DNA from: CBDULX01 sp965368175
GTDB lineage: Bacteria; Pseudomonadota; Gammaproteobacteria; SZUA-229
Assembly: GCA_965368175.1 (NCBI GenBank)
Contig: CBDULX010000002.1
Location: 1 to 46,442 of the forward strand
DNA length: 46,442 bases
Reading direction: 5' to 3'
Part shown: positions 16,688-24,868 of the stretch, in pieces
Numbering within the stretch: the stretch's first letter is position 1
Layout of the letters: every line of letters starts with the position of its first letter
Translations under genes and position numbers: made by a program
Notes under the pieces: model-generated
The model's input: the letters and a program-made list of their open reading frames with translations, nothing else
Database searches by the model: none
What the model was told of the DNA's origin: nothing

Positions 16688-17715
16688 ATCGAATTTATTA
16701 TCCTGTCTTCTTGGGGGGAGTGCAGCAGAAAATTTAAAACAATTAATGAGAGCAAAAGTAAGGCTGCCACTGCGTTATGCGACACGGCAACCGGTATAGG
16801 CAATAGTAGCAATACATTTGCGATCCCTAGAGAAACCTGGGCAAATAATAACACCAGAATAGTAACACTGACTTTTTTAACCAGTGTGTTTCTGGTTTTT
16901 ATTATTAAGCTTACTGCCATGCCTAGTAGTACAACAAATGTAATGAGTGCACCAACACGATGCATAAAGTGCACAGTAACACCTGCTTTATTTGACAATA
17001 CTCCACCTTCATAATTAACGTTAAACTCTCTGATGAAAGTAAAGGCTTCTACAAAATCAGTTTCCGGAATCCATTGCCCCTGGCAGGTTGGAAAATCGAT
17101 GCAATAAAGCGCAGCATAATTAGTGCTTGTCCAGCCACCCAGAAATATTTGAATGGCCAGTACCACTAAACCAAGTTTTGCCCATTTAACCAGGGCAGCT
17201 GGACAACTTATTTTATCTAGTTTTGATTTCCATGTACTACGCTGCTTTAACACCAGCCAGAACAAAAGAGATAGAGTTAACAGACCGGCTAGAAGATGCA
17301 GGGTCACTATAGCAGGCTTGAGCAGCAGGGTAACCGTCCACATACCAAGCAGGCCCTGAAAAATGACCAGGCCGACTAAAAATAAAGTCAAAAATAAAGG
17401 CTGTGTTTGCTGCCTTCTTTGTTTCCAGGCAATATAAGCCAAAAATAATATTAGCAAACCAAGAATACTGGCAAAATAGCGATGTAGCATTTCCTTCCAG
17501 GCTTTGCTGCTATCTATTACAGAATCTGGATAAATTAATCTTGCTTTGGAAATTGCTTCTGCATCGTCTGGTGCCATTAACTGCCCATAACAGCCTGGCC
17601 AGTCCGGGCACCCTAGTCCTGCATCAGACAGGCGCACGTAAGCCCCTAGAACTATAACGAACAGTGCAAGAATACAGGCAGTAAGACTAATTTTAAAAAA
17701 TAACTGATTGCTCAT
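16684..17715 (-). CDS. ctaA: heme A synthase CtaA/Cox15
   Basis: A 343-residue, eight-helix membrane enzyme that oxidises the methyl group of heme O to the formyl of heme A. Family marks: GAYVRLSDAGLGCPDWPGC after helix 1, four conserved histidines in HRYFASILG, HLLAGLLTL, HRVGALITF and SHNAVAALL, and the conserved periplasmic cysteine pair CIDFPTC. I place the start at the Met giving MSNQLFFKISL, as in homologues. An upstream in-frame ATG at 17754 is possible, as neither has a clear ribosome-binding site. Co-transcribed with ctaB and divergent from the SCO gene. Confidence 0.94.
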   Translation of the reverse strand: MSNQLFFKISLTACILALFVIVLGAYVRLSDAGLGCPDWPGCYGQLMAPDDAEAISKARLIYPDSVIDSSKAWKEMLHRYFASILGLLILFLAYIAWKQRRQQTQPLFLTLFLVGLVIFQGLLGMWTVTLLLKPAIVTLHLLAGLLTLSLLFWLVLKQRSTWKSKLDKISCPAALVKWAKLGLVVLAIQIFLGGWTSTNYAALYCIDFPTCQGQWIPETDFVEAFTFIREFNVNYEGGVLSNKAGVTVHFMHRVGALITFVVLLGMAVSLIIKTRNTLVKKVSVTILVLLFAQVSLGIANVLLLLPIPVAVSHNAVAALLLLSLIVLNFLLHSPQEDRIINSI

Positions 17716-17947
17716 ATATTTATAATTATTGACGGAGTAAATACCGTAATACATCCTATATCATGCATTATGCAGGAGCAATCCTAAATATGTGATTGTT
17801 ATTAAAATTTATGTTTTTTATATATTTAGAATATACTTATTTAATTCTAGTAAAACTAGCCAATATCGAATATATTGCAGTCAGATAATCTGTAGTTTTA
17901 ATGTGTTAATCAACTAAATAATAATATAATTTTTTACTTGTGAGCTT

Positions 17948-18616
17948 ATGAATAAAAAAATCATTAATAGATTCGTCCTGATTGTTGTTACAGTCTCAGC
18001 TGTTTTAGCCGGTATATGGCTTGGATATTTGACACAAAACAATAATCATTCTACAGCAGACAGTACACCCGCAATACAGGGTGCCATATTACCCAGGGCA
18101 CGGGCATTGAAAGAAGTTCATCTGCAATCAACAGATAATAAACCTTTCACTATTGACGATTTCAAACAGCACTGGACCCTGATTTTTATCGGTTACACTA
18201 ACTGTCCAGATGTATGCCCTAATACACTAAGTGTACTCAGTCAGGTCGACATACTTATGCATGAACAGAACCTGGCTCCACCGAAAATTATATTCATTTC
18301 TATTGATCCACAACGAGACAAGCCTGAATTGATAGAACAATATGTAAAATATTTTAATAAAGATTTTATTGGCATCACTGGTGATGAAAGAAATCTGGCA
18401 TCAATAACAAAACAGATGAGTGCCGTCTACGCTAAAGCACCTGGTGCGGATGGATTAATTAGTGATGATAATTATTTAATGGATCATAGTTCTTCACTGA
18501 TTCTTGTAAACCCAAGGGCGCAGGTACAGTCATTCCTGACCGCGCCTCACACACCTATGCAGATTATAGACAGTATTATTAGAACTCAGGTTTATTATAA
18601 CGAAACAAAGCAATAA
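17948..18616 (+). CDS. SCO1/SenC copper chaperone
   Basis: A 222-residue protein with one N-terminal membrane anchor (about 9-28) and a periplasmic thioredoxin-like domain. The copper ligands of SCO proteins are all present: Cys86 and Cys90 in TNCPDVC and His180 in MDHSSSLILVNP. It probably metallates the CuA site of CoxB. The gene is divergent from ctaA across a 230-bp AT-rich region that should hold both promoters. It ends 23 bases before the convergent histidine kinase gene. Confidence 0.95.
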   Translation: MNKKIINRFVLIVVTVSAVLAGIWLGYLTQNNNHSTADSTPAIQGAILPRARALKEVHLQSTDNKPFTIDDFKQHWTLIFIGYTNCPDVCPNTLSVLSQVDILMHEQNLAPPKIIFISIDPQRDKPELIEQYVKYFNKDFIGITGDERNLASITKQMSAVYAKAPGADGLISDDNYLMDHSSSLILVNPRAQVQSFLTAPHTPMQIIDSIIRTQVYYNETKQ

Positions 18617-18639
18617 ATTAATTATCAGGAGCTCCCTGG

Positions 18640-20025
18640 CTAAAGATCAGCAACAGCTGCTTTATTCTCAACAGGAAGCCTGATTGTAAAGGTAGAACCT
18701 GATCCTACTGTGCTTTCTACTTCTATCTTTCCATGGTGCTTCTCGATAATAGTATAGGACAATGACAAACCGAGCCCAGTGCCTGAACCCACAGGTTTAG
18801 ATGTATAAAATGGGTCAAAAATCCTGTTGATTTTATCTTCAGGTATCCCTGTGCCGGTATCCTGTATTTTAATCCAGACAAAATCATTAGATAATCCTGT
18901 CGCTATTGTTATAGTGCCATGCTTCTCGATTGCATGTGCAGCATTTACAAGTACATTCATAAAAACCTGGTTAATTTGTGAGGCAATACATTCGACTTCA
19001 GGTATTTCACCGTAATTTTTAATTATGTCCGCCTTATATTTTAGTTCATTATGTACAATATTTAGAGTACTATCGAGGCCTTTATGAAGGTCGGCCCATT
19101 GCATCTCCATATCATCAACATGTGAAAAGTCTTTAAGATCATTTACTATTTTTTTTACTCTTGACACACCCTCCAGAGACTCGTCGATTAATGAATGCAA
19201 ATCTGTTTTAATAAAATTAAGATCTACATCTTTGATTTTTTTGGCTAAAGTATTTTTAAGTTCTATATTATCTGATTGAGATTGTTCGTAATATTCTGAA
19301 AATAAATCAATTACTGAAATCAAATCAGATGCATAGCCTTTCAGGCTTGCCATATTTGAATTTATATAACCAACAGGATTATTGATTTCATGTGCCACTC
19401 CAGCCGCTAGCTGACCTATAGATGCTAATTTTTCAGACTGAAGTAATTGATTATGGGCTTCTTCTAGTTGTTTATTTAATTTTTTTTGTTGATTTAGCAG
19501 TTCCTGAGACTGATCAAGTAAACGTGCATTTTCAACTGCTAATGCCGTGAAATGAATAATATTACTGCCTTTTTTCAGGTCCTGTTCTGTAAATGAAAAC
19601 TCCTCAGAGTCTTCGTTGATACTAATGACGCCAACGAGTTCATTTTCTACTAATAATGGCCAGCACATTGATGAGCGATTTTGTGCGCTTTTTTTGCTAT
19701 TGGTCATAATATTTAGTTTATTATCTCTGAGATCTCCATTTAATAATAATGGTTTTTTATTTTCTGCAACCCATCCAAGCACAGCGGATCCAAACGGAAC
19801 TACATTCCCAATGGCTTCTCTGGGTAGACCGATACCCGCGATTATTGTCAGACTCTTATTGTCAGGATTAGTGTGGGCTATACAGCCAGTATTAGCATTA
19901 AATGCAGTTATAATATATTTAAGCAACTCCTCTCGTGCAGATTCTTTTGCATCTGAAGATGATGCCTTTTGACCTAATCTATATAAATTATAGATCCATG
20001 CAAGTGTTATAGTAGATTGTGACAT
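18640..20025 (-). CDS. GAF-domain sensor histidine kinase
   Basis: A 461-residue cytoplasmic kinase with no membrane segment. Order: GAF-like sensor (about 30-168), coiled coil (about 170-203), dimerisation and phosphoacceptor helix with His212 in GVAHEINNP, then the ATPase domain with N box NVLVNAAHAI (357-366), G1 DTGTGIP (389-395), F box FDPFYTS and G2 GTGLGL (415-420). All catalytic motifs are intact. It probably phosphorylates one or both REC proteins encoded upstream on the same strand; the 140-base gap leaves co-transcription uncertain. The GAF ligand is unknown. Confidence 0.92.
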   Translation of the reverse strand: MSQSTITLAWIYNLYRLGQKASSSDAKESAREELLKYIITAFNANTGCIAHTNPDNKSLTIIAGIGLPREAIGNVVPFGSAVLGWVAENKKPLLLNGDLRDNKLNIMTNSKKSAQNRSSMCWPLLVENELVGVISINEDSEEFSFTEQDLKKGSNIIHFTALAVENARLLDQSQELLNQQKKLNKQLEEAHNQLLQSEKLASIGQLAAGVAHEINNPVGYINSNMASLKGYASDLISVIDLFSEYYEQSQSDNIELKNTLAKKIKDVDLNFIKTDLHSLIDESLEGVSRVKKIVNDLKDFSHVDDMEMQWADLHKGLDSTLNIVHNELKYKADIIKNYGEIPEVECIASQINQVFMNVLVNAAHAIEKHGTITIATGLSNDFVWIKIQDTGTGIPEDKINRIFDPFYTSKPVGSGTGLGLSLSYTIIEKHHGKIEVESTVGSGSTFTIRLPVENKAAVADL

Positions 20026-20165
20026 GTAACAGTTGTCTCGGTTGATTATCTATAAAGTCCTGTATCTTCTAAATATGAATGATTCCATAATATATCTATT
20101 AATAGTTAAGTCGTAATTGATAAATAAGAATCACTGTCATTAAATCGTGCATACTTATTACTCAT

Positions 20166-21479
20166 TTATGACTTTATATAGATTACAAGTTCTTCATTAA
20201 GTGAACCTTCAAGATTCTTAATCTGTTTGATCATATGCTCTCCTAGCCTATGCCCCTCTGATAATAGTAAAACTCCATCATTTGTTAATAAGTCCCTTGC
20301 AAGTACCATATTTTGTTCTAATTTTGATGCAGGCATTAATATAACTTCCTGCTCCTTAATGTTATTGTCTTTCTCATTAACATTTATAATACTAAAAAAT
20401 ATATCAACTAATTCTGGATCATATCTTGAGTTTTTATTTGCGGAGATAAATTCCATTGCTCTAGAGTTTGTTAGCCTTGTCTTTGTAATCGCCCCCACCT
20501 GTAAAGCATCAAAATCACTCACGATAGCTAAAATCCTTGATCCTACAGGAATATCGCTACCAGATAATTTGTCTGGATATCCTTTGCCATCAAATCGTTC
20601 CCTGTAATTACGAATAATTTTTGCAGCTTCCTTCAGCGGCTCTATCGCCATCAGAATACCTTCACCAATAACAGGGTGTTTAGCGAATGTGTATTGATTA
20701 TCCGGCGATAAGCTAGATTGTGGTTTGTTAAGTAAATTATCCGGAAATCCAATTTTACCAATATCGCGTAATAAACCAGCATAGGAAATCTGTTGGGCAG
20801 ATTCTTTTGTTAACCCGTATTTTATTGCCACTGCTTTAGAAGTTTCAGATACTATTTTTGAATGACCACTTAAAGTACCAGCTCTCATTTCTATTATATT
20901 TGAAAAAACTTTAACTGTAGATGTATAACTTTCCTTTAATGTTTCATAAGAAGCTTCCAGCATACCCATAGTCTGATTTAGTTCAGAGGTCCTTGATTTA
21001 ACCATGGATTCGAGATTAGTATTGAATTCCTTTAGTTCTTCATTTTGCTTACTGGTCAAGGCAAGCAGCCTGTCTCTTTCAAGCTCTATCTTTTTACTCT
21101 CGATTGCATTTCTTACAGTTTGCTTCAGGTCATTTTCTTCCCAGGGTTTACTTATATATTTATATATATTGCCTTTATTAATGGCATCTATTGTTGAAGA
21201 TATTTCTGAAAACCCCGTGAGCAGTATCCTGACTGTGGACGGCCATTTATTATAAACAGCTTCGAGAAATTGCGCACCATTCATTTCAGGCATTCGCATA
21301 TCTGAAACTACAAGACTAATATTTTCAGTCTCCATAATTTCAAGTCCCATTCTACCACTATTAGCAAGGTGAATATCATAGCCCTCACTTCTAAATAAAC
21401 GATTTAGTGACGACAATATGTTTTTTTCATCGTCTACAAATAGTATAGAAACTTTATTTTCTTCGATATTTTCAGACAT
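20166..21479 (-). CDS. response regulator with degenerate HD-GYP-type domain
   Basis: 437 residues. REC domain (about 10-125) with phosphoacceptor Asp60 and Lys111 in SKPWE; a coiled coil (about 130-190); an HD-GYP-like domain (about 190-360); and a small C-terminal module (about 378-437). Active HD-GYP c-di-GMP phosphodiesterases need an HD pair and an HH pair. Here they read Arg238-Asp239 (LLRDIGK) and Asn291-Tyr292 (RNYRERFDGKGYP), although His206, His268, Asp322 and the GYP stretch remain. I infer loss of catalysis and a switch to a binding or regulatory role. An MITE-like element lies directly upstream. Confidence 0.88.
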   Translation of the reverse strand: MSENIEENKVSILFVDDEKNILSSLNRLFRSEGYDIHLANSGRMGLEIMETENISLVVSDMRMPEMNGAQFLEAVYNKWPSTVRILLTGFSEISSTIDAINKGNIYKYISKPWEENDLKQTVRNAIESKKIELERDRLLALTSKQNEELKEFNTNLESMVKSRTSELNQTMGMLEASYETLKESYTSTVKVFSNIIEMRAGTLSGHSKIVSETSKAVAIKYGLTKESAQQISYAGLLRDIGKIGFPDNLLNKPQSSLSPDNQYTFAKHPVIGEGILMAIEPLKEAAKIIRNYRERFDGKGYPDKLSGSDIPVGSRILAIVSDFDALQVGAITKTRLTNSRAMEFISANKNSRYDPELVDIFFSIINVNEKDNNIKEQEVILMPASKLEQNMVLARDLLTNDGVLLLSEGHRLGEHMIKQIKNLEGSLNEELVIYIKS

Positions 21480-21572
21480 AATTATTATTCTGCCTGTGAG
21501 TCAGGTTGATTAACAAGTGCGATGTATCTGTAATTAGACATCATCGACAGCCTGTATAATTTGTGTTCACAA

Positions 21573-21739
21573 TTAAGGGCACCTCTATCAATTCTGAATA
21601 TGTCAGATTAAGATTTAAAATTCGCCAGATCAGGACGCGAATCGCATGTAATAGCAAGCTATTGCATAGATTAGTAACGTAGAGATAGTAAATTTTAAAC
21701 TCAATATGCTTATTCATGAATTAATAGAGGTGCCCTTAA
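21573..21739. mobile_element. MITE-like element with 16-bp perfect terminal inverted repeats
   Basis: TTAAGGGCACCTCTAT (21573-21588) and its exact reverse complement (21724-21739) bound about 159-167 bp without a transposase. The repeat continues imperfectly inward for another ten or so bases (CAATTC-TGAATA against TAATTCATGAATA). Both ends abut TTAA, which may be a 4-bp target duplication of the YTAR type used by IS5-group elements (inference). An internal near-palindrome AATAGC-AA-GCTATT lies near 21650. It separates the HDOD gene from the degenerate HD-GYP gene. Confidence 0.75.
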
Positions 21740-22572
21740 GTATTAATATTTATAAAACTTTCAGTTATAGCTTCAATCATGGATAAATTATCTTCAATTA
21801 ATGAAATATTAATATTATCCTTTTTAAAAATAGAATCATCTTTTACAGGCATCAATGAATTATCTACAGTACTGTATCCCAGGCCATGACTGGTTATATC
21901 AGATAACATCAAGATATCGGTTAGATTAATATCTGAATCAATATCTACTGAATTATGGTGAGACCTTATGACCCTGCATATATCAGCTGGAAGCTTCCAG
22001 TTTTCACAGACCACAGCGCCAATCTCACAGTGATCTGTATCCAGTATCTTTTGTTCTGCTTCAATAAATAAACAGTCCTCACTGTTTTTATAATCCAGTA
22101 CATTTTTGTACATATCAGGAATATAATAATCAAAAATCATTTTGCCTATATCATGCAGTAAACCACTTATGAATGCGACATCTTCATTAAGCCCAGATAT
22201 TTTTGAATACACCTTTGCAGCAGCTGCTGTGCCTACTTCGTGTTCCCATATTTTCTTGAAATCAAGATTATTACCGTAGTCACCTTTAAATCTACTCATT
22301 ACCGCAGAGGACACAATCAGGTTGCGTATTGTATTTATTCCCAGCACCAGGCACGCTTCTTTTACATTTGTTATTTCACCTGGCATACCAAAAAATGATG
22401 AATTAGCAAGTGACAGTATTTTTCCTGTCAATCCTGTATGCTGAATTATTTTCTTTTCTAAAATAGTAAAATCTATATTTTCATTAGCATTAATTAAATT
22501 CAAAATCTCAACCACTTCAGGCGACAAAGGCGGTATCTGATTAAGCTTATTAAGTATTTTCTTATCAGTCAT
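21736..22572 (-). CDS. HDOD domain protein
   Basis: A 278-residue cytoplasmic protein of the HDOD family (HD-related output domain, PF08668). It opens with LNQIPPLSPEVVEIL and contains VKEACLVLGINTIRNLIVS and HDIGKMIFDYYIP, all family hallmarks. HDOD proteins act as non-enzymatic signalling outputs. Its start overlaps the 110-residue gene by 8 bases, so they are translationally coupled. Its last codons run into the right end of the MITE-like element, so the insertion may have replaced or trimmed its native 3' end. Confidence 0.9.
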   Translation of the reverse strand: MTDKKILNKLNQIPPLSPEVVEILNLINANENIDFTILEKKIIQHTGLTGKILSLANSSFFGMPGEITNVKEACLVLGINTIRNLIVSSAVMSRFKGDYGNNLDFKKIWEHEVGTAAAAKVYSKISGLNEDVAFISGLLHDIGKMIFDYYIPDMYKNVLDYKNSEDCLFIEAEQKILDTDHCEIGAVVCENWKLPADICRVIRSHHNSVDIDSDINLTDILMLSDITSHGLGYSTVDNSLMPVKDDSIFKKDNINISLIEDNLSMIEAITESFININT

Positions 22573-22897
22573 TATCTGTATCTATATTTTTTACTCTGAA
22601 ATTAAAAAATACCTGCTTCAATTGAATCATTGCAGGAAAATCTACAAGGTATTTAAATTTTAGATCCAGTTCTTTCTTTATGCCTGCTTTAATCTCAAGG
22701 GCCTGTTCCGGACTTAATGTTATATTTTCATATATAGATATTTGTTGTATATTCCTTTTTTTCAGACCATCAATAACCCCAATAGTGAGCACACTACCTG
22801 TAGGTAACAGGCATACCCCTAGTTTATCAATCACATCACTTGCCAACTGCATCCCTGTTTCTGCATTTTCCATATCAATAGTGATGATTTTTTTCAT
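22565..22897 (-). CDS. small signalling-associated protein (110 aa)
   Basis: No formal family assigned. Residues 1-55 (MQLASDVIDKLGVCLLPTG... then LTIGVIDGLKKRNI) align with the C-terminal 60 residues of the REC/HD-GYP-like protein (MVLARDLLTNDGVLLLSEG...). The shared pattern is M.LA.D.....GV.LL..G..L....I...K....I.IY. I infer a free-standing copy of a module that elsewhere accompanies HD-GYP domains. It is coupled to HDOD by an 8-base overlap and follows the REC-PAS gene by 2 bases, so it belongs to that operon. Confidence 0.8.
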   Translation of the reverse strand: MKKIITIDMENAETGMQLASDVIDKLGVCLLPTGSVLTIGVIDGLKKRNIQQISIYENITLSPEQALEIKAGIKKELDLKFKYLVDFPAMIQLKQVFFNFRVKNIDTDND

Positions 22898-22899
22898 GG

Positions 22900-23721
22900 T
22901 TATGTAGTCACAGGGACGATTGTAATGACAACTCCACCAGTACCTGCAGTAGAATTCATTTTCTTGATTATAATTCTGTTATCTTTATGCCTACACTGCA
23001 GTATGTTTTCAGTATCGATACCATGCAGAGTTTCAAAACACGTTTTTATTTCTTCAGGCAAAACCTGCATGGCATTCTGCGTTATTAAGCCACCCTGTGC
23101 TACAGATAGAAGTTCATGGGCTTTATCATTTGCCACTACAATTATGCGTTCGTCAGATATTCCCAATACACCAACAGGCTGCTGGTTCATGACTTGTTGT
23201 GTTATTTTTAAGACCTGTGATTCTATTTTTGATTCTCTGTTCTGTTCCACCACTCTATTTTCAAGTACTTCATTGAGCCTTTGTAATTCATTATTCAAAC
23301 GCTTGTTTTCACTTAAAAGCCTGAAGTGAGTAAATGCTTTACTGATGTTCTCCCGTAACAAATCATCTTCCCAGGGTTTAGTCAGGAATTTGTATATTGC
23401 ACCTTGATTAATTGCTTCAGTAATGGAATTTAGATCTGTATATCCACTCAGAACCATACGTATGGTGTCCGGGTAGAGCTGCTTTACCTGACGCAGAAAT
23501 TCGACGCCAGACCCTTCAGGCATGCGCTGATCAGAAAGAATTACCCCTGCTGTATTGCTTTTCAGGATCTCAAGACCTTCATCTGCACTCGAAGCAGTTA
23601 GAATGGTATAGCCGTCTTTGCGGAGAAGCCTTACCAGAGCTTTCAGTATGTTTTCTTCGTCATCAACGAGTAAAATGGTTTTTTCGGCATCCTCTTCTTT
23701 TAATGCACCTTTACCATTCAT
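22900..23721 (-). CDS. REC-coiled coil-PAS-like response regulator
   Basis: 273 residues: REC domain (about 14-132) with acidic cluster DDEEN, phosphoacceptor Asp in SDQRMPEGSG (about residue 62) and TKPWED; a coiled coil (about 135-175); and a PAS-like domain (about 180-270) containing QQPVGVLGISDERIIVVANDKA (motif shown split by domain). There is no DNA-binding output. The REC domain is closely similar to that of the REC/HD-GYP-like protein. First gene of the REC-PAS / 110-aa / HDOD operon and a plausible partner of the nearby GAF histidine kinase. Confidence 0.85.
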   Translation of the reverse strand: MNGKGALKEEDAEKTILLVDDEENILKALVRLLRKDGYTILTASSADEGLEILKSNTAGVILSDQRMPEGSGVEFLRQVKQLYPDTIRMVLSGYTDLNSITEAINQGAIYKFLTKPWEDDLLRENISKAFTHFRLLSENKRLNNELQRLNEVLENRVVEQNRESKIESQVLKITQQVMNQQPVGVLGISDERIIVVANDKAHELLSVAQGGLITQNAMQVLPEEIKTCFETLHGIDTENILQCRHKDNRIIIKKMNSTAGTGGVVITIVPVTT

Positions 23722-23822
23722 CCCAGGACTCCATCAGGTTTTCTGGGAGTATAGTCGATAAACAGGAATTCTACCTTTTGTCAGAATTTCTCAGGATTAT
23801 GTGATTTGAAGATGATGTGTGT

Positions 23823-23852
23823 CGATAACATAATCAATTTCTTATGTTATCG
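23823..23852 (-). terminator. 11-bp hairpin downstream of secF
   Basis: A perfect stem CGATAACATAA / TTATGTTATCG (23823-23833 with 23842-23852) with an 8-base loop lies 65 bases beyond the secF stop and upstream of the REC-PAS gene. No T-run follows on the minus strand, so intrinsic termination is uncertain; an operator or processing site is the alternative. Confidence 0.4.
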
Positions 23853-23916
23853 TAAAGAATGGTTCTCGCTGCTGCCCTTCCCTGGGCAAAATTAGAGGTT
23901 CCCTGCGAGATTGAAT

Positions 23917-24855
23917 TTATGGCAAATTGTCGACCGGAGTCTCTTCCTTGGCTTCTTCAAGAAAATCGTGTTTGCTTATATTCATCATTAATAAGGCAGT
24001 ACTGGCTACATAGATAGATGAATAGGTACCTATCACTATACCGACAATCAACGTGAAGGCAAAACCGTGTATGACTTCACCACCCAGGAAGAATAAAGCC
24101 AGTAATACCAGTAAAGTAGTCATCGAGGTCATAAGGGTTCGTGACAGGGTCTGGTTGATGGACATATTCAAAATATTCACAGGAATAACTTTACGTTGCG
24201 CACGGAAAGTTTCCCTGATTCGATCAAGCACCACCACAGTATCATTCAACGAGTAACCAATCACCGCCAGGATGGCGGCCAGAACTGTCAGGTCAAATGC
24301 CATTTGAATAATGGAAAAAACGCCTATAGTGATGATGACATCATGTATTAAAGCCAGGATAGCACCCACGGCGGATTTGAGCTGGAATCGAAAACCAACA
24401 TAAATCAGAATGCCGAACAGTGCGATCAACATGGCCATTCCACCCTGCTCCCTGAGTTCCTCACCTACCTGAGGGCCGACGAACTCAACTCGACGCATAT
24501 CTACAGTTTCATCAGATACCGATTGTAAAACAGCCAGTACCTGGGTAGTCAGACCTGCGCGGTTCACCTCATCTCTGGGCGCCAGTCGAACGAGAATATC
24601 CTTCGAGGTACCAAAATGCTGAACCTGGGTATCCTTGAACCCACCATTGACAAGAGCTGTTCGAATGGGTTCCAGCATAACCGGCTTCTGATATCCCACT
24701 TCAATCAGATAACCGCCGGTAAAATCAATGCCGTAGTTGAGGCCTCGCGTGCTGATACTGGCGATTGAAATAATAATCAACGTCAGCGAAAAAAGCAGGG
24801 AAACTTTTCGCTTACCCATGAAATCTATCGTGGATTTACCTTTAAAAAATTGCAT
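23917..24855 (-). CDS. secF: protein translocase subunit SecF
   Basis: A 312-residue RND-type membrane protein with six helices. With SecD it uses the proton motive force to pull proteins through SecYEG on the periplasmic side. Visible marks: N-terminal helix, GLNYGIDFTGGYLIEV, VEFVGPQVGEELREQGGMA, and the C-terminal AVIGYSLNDTVVVLDRIRE containing the proton-relay region. It lies 13 bases after secD in the yajC-secD-secF operon. Length is normal. Confidence 0.97.
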   Translation of the reverse strand: MQFFKGKSTIDFMGKRKVSLLFSLTLIIISIASISTRGLNYGIDFTGGYLIEVGYQKPVMLEPIRTALVNGGFKDTQVQHFGTSKDILVRLAPRDEVNRAGLTTQVLAVLQSVSDETVDMRRVEFVGPQVGEELREQGGMAMLIALFGILIYVGFRFQLKSAVGAILALIHDVIITIGVFSIIQMAFDLTVLAAILAVIGYSLNDTVVVLDRIRETFRAQRKVIPVNILNMSINQTLSRTLMTSMTTLLVLLALFFLGGEVIHGFAFTLIVGIVIGTYSSIYVASTALLMMNISKHDFLEEAKEETPVDNLP

Positions 24856-24868
24856 ATCCGTTTACACC

